DNA of 64,000 nucleotides from Anaerolineales bacterium (GTDB lineage Bacteria > Chloroflexota > Anaerolineae > Anaerolineales > Villigracilaceae), in assembly GCA_026928255.1 (NCBI GenBank), contig JAIXKJ010000001.1:186001-250000 (forward strand), written 5' to 3'. The notes under the pieces were generated by a model. That model made no database searches, was not told where the DNA came from, and was given only the letters and a program-made list of their open reading frames with translations. A program made the position numbers and the translations under genes. Below are positions 41,912 to 49,269 of the stretch, one piece after another (positions within the stretch are counted from its first letter, which is position 1; the number at the start of each line of letters is the position of its first letter).

Positions 41912-42325
41912 TCACCCAACCACAACTTCTTCCTCATCGTAGCCTTCTCGATTTTCCTTCAAGCGCCACGAGCGGTGGCTGACGGCTTTGCCGCCGTCCA
42001 CGCGGGTGATGATGTACGAGAAAAAAGGTTGCGCCCATTCGCGGTCATACTCCGAAGGGACGTTCGGGCAATCGGGGTGCGAGTGAAACACGCCGAGCAA
42101 GTCCGCGCCCAAATCTATCGCGCGCGTTTCGGCGTTCATGTAATCTTGCGGTGTGAACAAAAAGCGATTGTGCCGCGCCGCGTCCTCGCGCGCGTTGGGC
42201 AGCGGAATAATTTCAGTTACCGCGCCGTCCGCGCCGAGCAAAAATCCGGCGCCCTCTTCGGGGTACGCCGCCTCGACGTGGCGTTCGATTCCTTCAATCA
42301 AACTTTGAGAAATTCTCAAACTCAT
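41912..42325 (-). CDS. JAMM/MPN+ metalloprotease, Mec-like
   Basis: 137 residues, a minimal JAB/MPN domain. The Glu of the active site is in YPEEGAGFLLG (about 21-31) and the JAMM motif is complete in VFHSHPDCPNVPSEYDREWA (His-x-His-x7-Ser-x2-Asp, about 77-96). Bacterial homologues include Mec+, which releases cysteine from CysO-Cys, and QbsD, which trims residues after the GlyGly of its carrier. It starts one base after the cysM stop codon. Both activities would be relevant here because the CysO-like carrier of the operon carries a ten-residue tail after GlyGly. Confidence 0.9.
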   Translation of the reverse strand: MSLRISQSLIEGIERHVEAAYPEEGAGFLLGADGAVTEIIPLPNAREDAARHNRFLFTPQDYMNAETRAIDLGADLLGVFHSHPDCPNVPSEYDREWAQPFFSYIITRVDGGKAVSHRSWRLKENREGYDEEEVVVG

Positions 42326-42326
42326 G

Positions 42327-43271
42327 CTAGCCTTCCCACAACGATTTGTCGCTCAAATATTTATAGCCCGCGTCAGGGAAGATGGCAACCACCACGCCCT
42401 CGTCCAATTCGCTGGCGACTTGAAGCGCGGCTACCGCCGCCGCCGCAGACGAAATGCCCGCGAAGAGGCCTTCCTCCCGCGCCAAACGTCCAATCATTTT
42501 ATGCGCCGCCTCCGTCTGAACTTCAAGCGGATTGCCCGCCAAAGTCGGATCGTAAATCCCCGGCAGAATGGCGCTCGGCATGTGCTTCAAGCCCTCCAAG
42601 CCGTGAAAGGGCGCGTTGGGCTGAAAGGCGATGGTTTTGACTTGCGGCAATAACTCGTTCAAATAGCGGCTCGTCCCGGTAAACGTGCCAGACGTGCCAA
42701 GCCCCGCCACGAAGTGCGTAATCTGTCCGTTCGTCTGCTGGACGATTTCGGGCGCGGTGCTGAGGTAATGCGCTTGCCAGTTGGCGGGATTGTCATATTG
42801 ATTGGCGTACCACAGGTCGGGGCGTTTTTCCGCGAGTTCGCGCGCGACGAGCATCGCGCCGTCCGAGCCTTCGAGCGCGTCGGTAAGAATCAACTCCGCG
42901 CCGAGCGTGCGCAAAATGGAAATCCGTTCGGGGCTGGCGTTGGCGGGCAAAGTCAACGTAACGGGGATGCCCAACGCCGCGCCAAAGGTCGCGTAGGAAA
43001 TGCCCATATTGCCCGACGTCGAATCGAGCAGACGTTTGCCGTCGCCCAAGTCTCCGTCGAGGATGGCGTTTTGGATGATGTTCAACGCGGGGCGATCTTT
43101 GACCGAGCCGCCAGGGTTGAACCATTCGGCTTTGGCAAAAACTTTCACGCGCGGAGAAAGGTTCGAGGTCAGGCGGCGCAACGGAATTAACGGCGTAGCG
43201 CCGACGTGTTGCGCGAGTCCGTCGAGCGGAATCGCGTGGGTTTCGGTTAATCGAAAATCCAGTAAAGTCAT
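42327..43271 (-). CDS. cysM: Cysteine synthase, CysM-like
   Basis: 314 residues, fold type II PLP enzyme. The PLP Lys lies in FNPGGSVKDRPALN (Lys about 48), the substrate loop is LDSTSGNMGIS (about 78-88) and the phosphate-cup glycines are GLGTSGTFTGTSRY (about 182-195). The overall sequence is closest to the mycobacterial CysM type that uses O-phosphoserine with CysO thiocarboxylate, which matches the operon content. First gene of cysM-mec-tusA-dsrE-cysO-moeZ. A 10-bp hairpin and a structured leader precede it. Confidence 0.9.
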   Translation of the reverse strand: MTLLDFRLTETHAIPLDGLAQHVGATPLIPLRRLTSNLSPRVKVFAKAEWFNPGGSVKDRPALNIIQNAILDGDLGDGKRLLDSTSGNMGISYATFGAALGIPVTLTLPANASPERISILRTLGAELILTDALEGSDGAMLVARELAEKRPDLWYANQYDNPANWQAHYLSTAPEIVQQTNGQITHFVAGLGTSGTFTGTSRYLNELLPQVKTIAFQPNAPFHGLEGLKHMPSAILPGIYDPTLAGNPLEVQTEAAHKMIGRLAREEGLFAGISSAAAAVAALQVASELDEGVVVAIFPDAGYKYLSDKSLWEG

Positions 43272-43284
43272 CTTATTCTCTCTC

Positions 43285-43312
43285 GATAAACGGATTTTTA
43301 TTTCCGTTTATC
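43285..43312 (-). promoter_or_regulatory. 10-bp hairpin next to the cysM ribosome site
   Basis: On the minus strand GATAAACGGA, an 8-base A-rich loop, TCCGTTTATC, directly followed by GAGAGAGAATAAG and the ATG at 43271. No T-run follows, so it is not a terminator; its position suggests an effect on mRNA stability or translation initiation. Confidence 0.6.
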
Positions 43313-43338
43313 TTTGTGCATTTCTGGTTAAAAACAAA

Positions 43339-43476
43339 CGCAGTCAACGGGCAAACAAAAAGACGGCGAAGAAACGCCGCGCGCTGAACAATTTATAGCG
43401 CGGGGGTCGCTCGACCGTCTGATTCCGTTGACTGCGAAGTCTGTCTCAGGCGGCGGCTACGAGCCCCGCCCCAGAC
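43339..43476 (-). ncRNA. Structured leader RNA of the cysM operon (candidate cis-regulatory RNA)
   Basis: Between the promoter (43528-43555) and cysM, the minus strand holds three nested or sequential structures. First, a hairpin from 43476 to 43439 (GTCTG/CAGAC outer, GGGCGG-type inner stem). Second, a 12-bp perfect long-range stem CGCAGTCAACGG (43436-43425) with CCGTTGACTGCG (43350-43339). Inside it, CGCGCT/AGCGCG (43102-register: 43402-43397 with 43385-43380) and CGGCG-TTTCTT-CGCCG (43379-43364) followed by TCTTTTTG, an intrinsic-terminator form. AGACGG (43420-43415) can alternatively pair with CCGTCT (43366-43361), which excludes the terminator stem. I do not match it to T-box, SAM or other known riboswitch consensus. 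Confidence 0.55.
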
Positions 43477-43525
43477 ACAAACAATATTGAGAGAGTTTCA
43501 TAATTTTCGATTTCATAGAACGCGC

Positions 43526-43747
43526 TTATTTTAAGAGTCTTGACGAATTTGTCAATAGCAAAAATAAATGACTCCGTTCCTGCTCTTGCTCTTCCAGCCA
43601 TTCCGTCAACGCCTCTTGGCGCGCGATGTATTCTGGGGTTTGGATGTACTCTTCATACCTTTCTTGCTCGGTCATCTCTTGCTCGCGAATTCTTCTTTCG
43701 GCTTCTTCTTCCTGTTGTTGGCGGCGGAGGTTGGCGTTGCTAATACC
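43526..43747 (-). pseudogene. Glu/Arg-rich coiled-coil gene fragment
   Basis: An open stretch of 73 codons on the minus strand from just after a TGA at 43748 to a TAA at 43526. It encodes a highly charged helical sequence (RRQQQEEEAERRIREQE then YIQTPEYIARQEALTEWLEE). The first ATG (43675) leaves only 49 residues and has no ribosome site, so this is more likely the 3' end of a gene truncated at the border of the IS5-derived region. The cysM promoter overlaps its last codons. Confidence 0.5.
43528..43555 (-). promoter_or_regulatory. Promoter of the cysM operon with a palindrome at the -35
   Basis: On the minus strand TTGACA (43555-43550), 16-base spacer, TAAAAT (43533-43528). The -35 is one half of a palindrome TTGAC-6-GTCAA (43555-43540) which could be an operator. 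The start of transcription near 43520 leaves a leader of about 250 bases. Confidence 0.65.
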
Positions 43748-43808
43748 TCATTTTGGCTTTGACACATAAAAGATTTGACAAAAGCGGCGTGAGCGTGTAA
43801 CTTTGAGT

Positions 43809-44036
43809 TGTGTCAAAACAAACAAAGCCACACTCACGCCAAAAAGCATTATCCGCATCAAGAATTGGTCGGAGTACGACAAGGCGCTGGTACAGCGCGG
43901 CTCGATTACATTCCGGTTGTCGGAAGGATTTGAGCAGAACTGACTCCACGCTGGCGAAAAGCAACGCGGCCATCAGTTTGACTGACTACAACGAGCGGGC
44001 GATTGAGATTATGCCGACCATGAAAGGCGCAAGATG
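43809..44036 (+). pseudogene. IS5-family transposase, N-terminal fragment, frameshifted
   Basis: Three pieces in different frames together give an IS5-type N-terminus: SKQTKPH, then LTPKSIIRIKNWSEYDKALV (continuing QRGSITFRLSEGFEQN to a TGA), then LTDYNERAIEIMPTMKG. The order matches a normal IS5 transposase start, but at least two frameshifts and a stop disable it. Its end overlaps the start of the lipoprotein gene. The matching C-terminal part is at 45291-45599. The space 43749-43808 to its left has no recognisable gene and I could not identify a terminal repeat in it. Confidence 0.75.
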
Positions 44037-45221
44037 AAACCGTTTCAAATTTTACTTGCCATCAGTTTCTTGCTGACTGCCTGCGCTCCGCGAACAACCG
44101 CCGCGTCCACGCCGCCAGCGCAAGCGACGGTTGCTTCAACGCCGCTATCCACTGAAACGCCCCCAGTTGAAAACACGAAAATCGTCCCAACGCCGACAGA
44201 AAAAGCAAAGACGATTGAAGAACTAGCCGCCGACATCCTCGCCGGCGAGACAGTGGACACTAGCGCGCTCACGCTTGAGCAGCAGGCTGCGCTGGATGCG
44301 GCGCTGGCGAAACAGGGGGCGACGATGATGGGAGAGTTGGTGCAGAAATTTTTGGCGGGCGAGATTGGCGATATTAGTTTCCTTCCCTTCAAGCAACGCA
44401 AGGAGTTTAGCACCGCGCTCGTCGCAGAACGCAGAGCATGGCGGGGCGACATCGTCATCACCTACAACGGTGAAGCCTACATTCACCCCGAAACCTTCAA
44501 GATGATGAGCGTGAACGACGGCTCGAGCGCCAAAGAGCGCGCCATGATCATAGACTACCCAGCGGTGCGTGATGATGAGGGCTATCTGCACATCTTTTAT
44601 GGCGATGAATGGGTCAAAATTCCCAACTCCAAAGATGTCAAGTTTGCAGTCACCGACGACCCGCATGACCCCGATATCAACTGGCCCACTACGGAGAAAT
44701 TGGGGGCAGACAGGGGAGAACTGGCTGGATTGACTATCATGCAGGTAGCGCTTGCCAAAACCGAACAACCTGCAGTAATGCTACCAATTGTCGTGCTTGA
44801 TTTGCTTGAGACACCAGGTGAAATAATGATTCGCGGCTATGGTCGCAAACAAGGTACTTTACCGGCACTCATCATCAAAACAGATGCTAGTGGGAATCCT
44901 GTATCTGCCGAGCTGATGATTTCGACTGGGGTGGGGAGACTGTATAAGGAAGGTAGCAATCTTCAAGCAGGAGGAGAATTTGATGAAAGAAGTGTCTTAT
45001 GGCGAGAATTAAACAGCAATACTTTGTACTATATGATTTTTTATTCAGATCAAGCCCAGGGCTTTGATGGTAGATACATTCAAGGAAGTGGTGAAGTTAC
45101 TACGGGTTATTCTGGGTTCGTCCCTTCTAGCCAAAGTTTCAAGGTTGTGACAGGAGAACAACAAGATAAACGCATGGTGTGGATAGATGGTCGTTTGATG
45201 ATGGAGGCTGGTAATGAATAA
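44034..45221 (+). CDS. Predicted lipoprotein inserted between IS5 transposase halves
   Basis: 395 residues. Signal peptide with lipobox FLLTAC (Cys at about 17), Thr/Pro/Ala-rich linker (about 22-60), a helical segment with AADILAGETVDTSALTLEQQ and QKFLAGEIGDISFLPFKQRK (about 65-125) and a beta-rich C-terminal half. No recognised domain. The ATG lies in the last codons of the IS5 N-terminal fragment and there is no good ribosome site. From about 44,750 onward the DNA becomes clearly more A+T-rich with different codon use than the first half, suggesting a composite origin. Confidence 0.65.
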   Translation: MKPFQILLAISFLLTACAPRTTAASTPPAQATVASTPLSTETPPVENTKIVPTPTEKAKTIEELAADILAGETVDTSALTLEQQAALDAALAKQGATMMGELVQKFLAGEIGDISFLPFKQRKEFSTALVAERRAWRGDIVITYNGEAYIHPETFKMMSVNDGSSAKERAMIIDYPAVRDDEGYLHIFYGDEWVKIPNSKDVKFAVTDDPHDPDINWPTTEKLGADRGELAGLTIMQVALAKTEQPAVMLPIVVLDLLETPGEIMIRGYGRKQGTLPALIIKTDASGNPVSAELMISTGVGRLYKEGSNLQAGGEFDERSVLWRELNSNTLYYMIFYSDQAQGFDGRYIQGSGEVTTGYSGFVPSSQSFKVVTGEQQDKRMVWIDGRLMMEAGNE

Positions 45222-45290
45222 GCCACTAATTGCGCAACCATTTGTGCGTATGCTAGACTGATAACATGTCACGCAGAGTTTTTATCGTCC

Positions 45291-45599
45291 TTGCACTGGC
45301 GCCGCTTGGCGCGAAATCAATTGTACAATAGACTCTATCGGAAATGCTTGGCTTTTGATTTTTACGCGCGCAAAAACGCGCGGATTTGGAAACACGGTAA
45401 TGCCAAAGCCGAGCGTCTCAAGCGAGACGAGAATCTACGTTTTTATGCAGGCATGGACGCAAGGCGTGGAAGGAAAAATCTGGCTATCATACTCGCAACA
45501 GCCATGTTTCGTTTGAAAACCATCTTCGGCGACCATCTTTCGACTCGCTTAAAGGAAGAAACAATAAAGTCCGCAGGGAGGCAATGGGCATTGGTTTAG
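45291..45599 (+). pseudogene. IS5-family transposase, C-terminal fragment
   Basis: 102 open codons contain a typical IS5 C-terminal sequence, RKNARIWKHGNAKAERLKRD (about 28-47) with ENLR following, and AMFRLKTIFGDHLSTRLKEE near the end. Between these two the expected RKxGRKxWKxxSGYHRRS segment is readable only in another frame (GRKAWKEKSGYH), so the fragment is frameshifted. It is the counterpart of the N-terminal piece at 43809-44036. Sequence from 45222 to 45290 has no gene of its own. Confidence 0.75.
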
Positions 45600-45633
45600 A
45601 ATGATAAAATACAAAGAAAACGAAGGAGAGAGA

Positions 45634-47049
45634 ATGTCCATAGGGTTGCCAGAATCCAAAGAGAAGCGCGTTTTTAATAATGTGTTGGGCGCAGTGGGGA
45701 ACACGCCTTTGGTCAAGTTGGAACGCATCGGAAAAGATTTGCCCGTTCCCTTGTATGCAAAATTAGAATTTATGAATCCGGGCGGTTCGATCAAAGACCG
45801 CGTCGGCGCGAACATTATCGAGCAGGCGGAAAAACGCGGCGAATTAAAAGCGGGCGGAGTTATCGTGGAAGCCACGTCGGGCAACACCGGCGTCGGCTTG
45901 GCGATTGCCGCCGCGTTGAAGGGTTATAAAACCATCTTCGTCATGCCCGACAAAATGAGCAATGAAAAAATTCTGCTCTTGCGCGCTTACGGGGCGAGGG
46001 TTGTCATCACGCCGACGGCGGTCGCGCCCGACGATCCGCGCTCGTATTACGAAGTGGCGAAGCGCCTCGCCCGCGAAACGCCGAACGCGATTTTAGCCAA
46101 TCAATACCACAACCCCGATAATCCGCTGACGCATGAAAAAAGCACGGGACCGGAAATTTGGGAGCAGACCGACGGTCAAGTAACCGACGTCATCATCGGC
46201 ATGGGGACGGGCGGAACGATTTCTGGAATCTCGCGTTACCTGAAATCTAAAAATCCAAACATTACGATCGTCGGCGTGGACATTGAAGGTTCGATTCTCA
46301 CCGAAATTTGGCAAAATAAAGGCGTCATCCCTGAGGGCGCGTACCCGAAGACTTACAAAGTGGAAGGCATTGGCGAAGACTTCTTGCCCTCGACGATGGA
46401 CATCGCTTGCATTGACGTGATCGAACGCGCGGGCGACCGCGAATCCTTTTTGTGGGCGCGGCAGTTAGTGCGCCAAGAAGGAATCTTCGCTGGCGGCTCG
46501 TCGGGTTCGGCGATTGCTGGCGCGATTAAATATTGCCGCAAATTAAAGCCAGGCCGCATCGCCGTCGTCATCCTGCCCGATTCGGGCTCGCGTTATCTCT
46601 CCAAATTCTACGACGACAAATGGATGCGCGAGTTCGGCTTCCTCTCGATGGAATTCGGCGAAACCACGCTCGGCGATTTGCTCATCGCCAAACCGAATAA
46701 AGCGCTCATCAGCGCTATGCTGGGCGACCCGATGAAAAAAGTCATCGCCGCCATGCGCCAAAATGCGGTTTCTCAAATGCCAGTCGTCGGCGCGGACGGG
46801 GCGCTGGTCGGCTTGATCGAAGAGATAGATTTGCTCAATCACATGCTCGACGAACACGACCACAGCAACGAAGAAAAAATTGACTCGCTCGTGCAGCACG
46901 CCGTCGCCGTCTTCCCGCCCGAAACGCCGCTCGAAGACGCCATGCCCTCGCTCACCGAAGGCTACGCTTTGCTCGTCGTCGAGAACAGCCGTCCGGTCGG
47001 CATCCTCACAAAGATTGACGTGCTGGATTATGTCGCCGGAAAAATCTAA
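45634..47049 (+). CDS. Cystathionine beta-synthase (PLP domain plus two CBS domains)
   Basis: 471 residues from the ATG at 45634, chosen for the strong GAAGGAGAGAG; a -10-like GATAAAAT overlaps the earlier in-frame ATG at 45601. The fold type II domain has PLP Lys in NPGGSIKDRVG (about 53), the substrate loop EATSGNTGVG (about 80-89) and GMGTGGTISGISRYL (about 190-204). The C-terminal CBS pair (about 350-470; for example VSQMPVVGADGALVGLIEE and LLVVENSRPVGILTKIDVLD) is the regulatory module of cystathionine beta-synthases. With the PLP enzyme at 36843 it could complete trans-sulfuration. Distinct from the CysM at 42327. Confidence 0.88.
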   Translation: MSIGLPESKEKRVFNNVLGAVGNTPLVKLERIGKDLPVPLYAKLEFMNPGGSIKDRVGANIIEQAEKRGELKAGGVIVEATSGNTGVGLAIAAALKGYKTIFVMPDKMSNEKILLLRAYGARVVITPTAVAPDDPRSYYEVAKRLARETPNAILANQYHNPDNPLTHEKSTGPEIWEQTDGQVTDVIIGMGTGGTISGISRYLKSKNPNITIVGVDIEGSILTEIWQNKGVIPEGAYPKTYKVEGIGEDFLPSTMDIACIDVIERAGDRESFLWARQLVRQEGIFAGGSSGSAIAGAIKYCRKLKPGRIAVVILPDSGSRYLSKFYDDKWMREFGFLSMEFGETTLGDLLIAKPNKALISAMLGDPMKKVIAAMRQNAVSQMPVVGADGALVGLIEEIDLLNHMLDEHDHSNEEKIDSLVQHAVAVFPPETPLEDAMPSLTEGYALLVVENSRPVGILTKIDVLDYVAGKI

Positions 47050-48184
47050 CGAACCCGTCCGCCCGACGTATTTGGAAGTTGATTTAAGCCGCCTCAAAAA
47101 AAATATCGAGTCCATTCGCGCGCGCGTCGGCGGCGCAAAAGTAATGCCGATGGTCAAAGCCAACGCTTACGGTCACGGCGTGGAAGGCGTCGCGCCGTTC
47201 CTCGAACCGCTGGCGGACATGCTCGGCGTGGCGCTCGTCGAAGAGGGCGCGCAACTGCGGCGGCTCGGAATCAAAAAACCGATTTTAGTCACCGGCGGGA
47301 CTCTGCTCGAACAACTGCCGCTTTACTTTGAACATGACCTAACGCTCACCGCCTCTTCGCTGGACTTATTGCTGGCGGCCGACCATTTGGCGGAATCTAC
47401 CCGTCAGCGTTTGACCGTTCACCTGCTGATAGATACGGGCATGGAACGAGTCGGCGTGCATCATTACGCCGCCGAACAATTCATCCTCCGCGCCGCGTCG
47501 TTGAAGCACGTCAACGTCGAGGGGATTTACACGCATTTGGCGAACGCCGAACTGGTCAGCGTTGAAGGCTTGCCGAGCCGCGTCGTTACGGCGCGTCGGC
47601 AGTTGGAGCGCTTTCAAGAAGTTTTGGCGCTTTACGAAAAACATTCGTTGCCCGCGCCGCCGCTTCGCCACATCTGCAATTCGGGCGGAATTATGAATCT
47701 GCCCGAAGGTTATTTGGACATGGTGCGCCCCGGCATTTTGACCTACGGCATTTACCCCGGACGCGACATTCCAAAAACGCTCGATTTGCAGCCGATCGCC
47801 GTTTGGCGCTCGCGCGTGTTGTACAGCAAAATCGCGCAGCCGGGCAGCGCGGTCAGTTACGGGTCGTTGTGGCAAGTCGAAGGGAGTCCGCGCCGCATTG
47901 TTACCGTCCCTTGCGGCTACGCGGACGGCTATCTGCGCGTCATGTCTAATCGCGCGCGCGTTCTCGTCAACGGAAAATCCTATCCGCAAGTCGGGCGCGT
48001 CTGCATGGATTTATTCATGGCGGACTTGGGCGACGACGACGCGGCGGTCGGCGACGAGGTCGTTTTGCTCGGCGAAGGAATCGCGCCCGAAGAGTTGGCG
48101 GCCTGGCAGGGGACGAACGAATACGAAGTGATGACCAACATCAGCGCGCGCGTTCCGCGCGTGTTTATTAACGGGGTAGAATAG
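47030..48184 (+). CDS. alr: Alanine racemase
   Basis: 384 residues from the ATG at 47030, which overlaps the preceding gene by 20 bases; homology to the family begins at PTYLEVDLSRLKKNI (about residue 11), and no later start fits. The PLP-lysine motif is VMPMVKANAYGHG (Lys about 41), and the second catalytic Tyr lies in AVSYGSLWQ (about 275-283). VGRVCMDLFMADLG is the usual C-terminal domain signature. It makes D-alanine for peptidoglycan. Following genes are signal peptidase II and RNA modification. Confidence 0.93.
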   Translation: MSPEKSNEPVRPTYLEVDLSRLKKNIESIRARVGGAKVMPMVKANAYGHGVEGVAPFLEPLADMLGVALVEEGAQLRRLGIKKPILVTGGTLLEQLPLYFEHDLTLTASSLDLLLAADHLAESTRQRLTVHLLIDTGMERVGVHHYAAEQFILRAASLKHVNVEGIYTHLANAELVSVEGLPSRVVTARRQLERFQEVLALYEKHSLPAPPLRHICNSGGIMNLPEGYLDMVRPGILTYGIYPGRDIPKTLDLQPIAVWRSRVLYSKIAQPGSAVSYGSLWQVEGSPRRIVTVPCGYADGYLRVMSNRARVLVNGKSYPQVGRVCMDLFMADLGDDDAAVGDEVVLLGEGIAPEELAAWQGTNEYEVMTNISARVPRVFINGVE

Positions 48185-48200
48185 AGGGCTTTGTTTCGAG

Positions 48201-48731
48201 GTGCATATTTTGTATAAGTTGAAAAACCTTTTATGGCTGTTGGGCGTCGCCGCCTTTTCGGTCGCGCTCGATCAGTGGACGAAACAGTGGGTGCGGACGA
48301 ACGTCGCTTACGGCGAGCAATGGCTTCCCGACGGGTTGAACTGGCTCGCGCCTTATGCGCGGATTGTGCATTGGTACAACAGCGGCGCGGCGTTTGGCAT
48401 GTTCCAAAATGGAAATTTAGTTTTCACGATTTTGGCGTTTGTCGTCGTCGGCGTGATTCTCTATTATTTCCCCAGCGTGGACGAAAGCGATTGGCTGTTG
48501 AAGTCGGCGATGGGTTTGCAGTTGGGCGGCGCAATCGGCAATTTGATTGACCGCCTGCTCATGCAAAAAGTTACCGACTTCATTTCAATCGGAAATTTTC
48601 CGGTCTTTAACATTGCGGACGCTTCGATTTCTGTCGGCGTGGCGCTTTTATTATTTGACATTTGGATTAAAGAACGCGCTGAAAAAAAAGCGCTTCTTTC
48701 GTCGGCGGAAACGGTCGAGGAAGGTTCTTAA
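48201..48731 (+). CDS. lspA: Signal peptidase II (first of two tandem copies)
   Basis: 176 residues from a GTG at 48201 with CGAG upstream. Four TM helices. The catalytic Asp residues lie in GAIGNLIDRL (about 107-116) and VFNIADASISVG (about 136-147), and the conserved Asn in HWYNSGAAFGMF (about 53-64). It cleaves lipoprotein signal peptides after Lgt modification. It has about half-identical sequence blocks with the next gene (WLPxxxxWLAPYARxxH; GMFQxGN), so the two arose by duplication. Confidence 0.92.
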   Translation: MHILYKLKNLLWLLGVAAFSVALDQWTKQWVRTNVAYGEQWLPDGLNWLAPYARIVHWYNSGAAFGMFQNGNLVFTILAFVVVGVILYYFPSVDESDWLLKSAMGLQLGGAIGNLIDRLLMQKVTDFISIGNFPVFNIADASISVGVALLLFDIWIKERAEKKALLSSAETVEEGS

Positions 48732-48735
48732 TTTT

Positions 48736-49269
48736 ATGAGCGAAGAAACAAACGCGCCCTCTCGCGGCGGACGTTTTCTCACTTTTTTTCTGACGGCGTT
48801 TATCGTCGTCGCGCTCGACCAGTGGACGAAGCGCTGGGTGATTCAAAACATCCCCTTGCAAGGTCAATGGCTGCCCGAAGCGTGGATTGGGCTTGCGCCT
48901 TATGCGCGGCTCTTGCACATTCAAAATCGCGGCGTGTCGTTCGGCATGTTTCAAGGCGGCAACGCTTTTTTTATCGTCTTTACCAGCGTCGTCGTTTTGG
49001 GAATCCTTTATTACGTTTCGCGCATGGAGCGTTCCAGCGCGTGGATGTGGCTGGCGGCGGGCATGTACTTGGGCGGCGCGGTCGGCAACTTGATTGACCG
49101 TTTGACTCTCGGCGCGGTAACCGACTTTATTTCCGTCGGAAAATTTTATATCTTTAACATCGCCGACGCGAGCATTAACGTCAGCGTGGCGTTGCTGTTG
49201 ATTTTATCTTGGCTGCACGAACGAAAATCCGCCAAAGCGAAGGATGAGGCGCATGAGCGACCGAATTGA
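48736..49269 (+). CDS. lspA: Signal peptidase II (second of two tandem copies)
   Basis: 177 residues from the ATG at 48736, four bases after the stop of the first copy. The catalytic motifs are intact: GAVGNLIDRLTLGAVTDF (about 113-130) and IFNIADASINVSVAL (about 137-151), with HIQNRGVSFGMF in place of the Asn-Ser-Gly loop of copy one. The N-terminus is longer and polar (SEETNAPSRGG), unlike copy one. Both paralogues should be active. Confidence 0.92.
   Translation: MSEETNAPSRGGRFLTFFLTAFIVVALDQWTKRWVIQNIPLQGQWLPEAWIGLAPYARLLHIQNRGVSFGMFQGGNAFFIVFTSVVVLGILYYVSRMERSSAWMWLAAGMYLGGAVGNLIDRLTLGAVTDFISVGKFYIFNIADASINVSVALLLILSWLHERKSAKAKDEAHERPN

Noticed and set aside
43339..43476. T-box, SAM riboswitch, 6S or tmRNA identity for the cysM leader
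   Set aside because: No T-box AGGGTGGNACCGCG element, no SAM-I core and no tmRNA tag frame or tRNA-like end can be found; it is left as an unassigned structured leader.
43540..43762. Plus-strand Leu/Phe-rich frames that look like a membrane protein
   Set aside because: They are the antisense of a Glu/Arg-rich coiled-coil fragment; the reverse complement of Glu codons gives Leu/Phe. No start signal is present.
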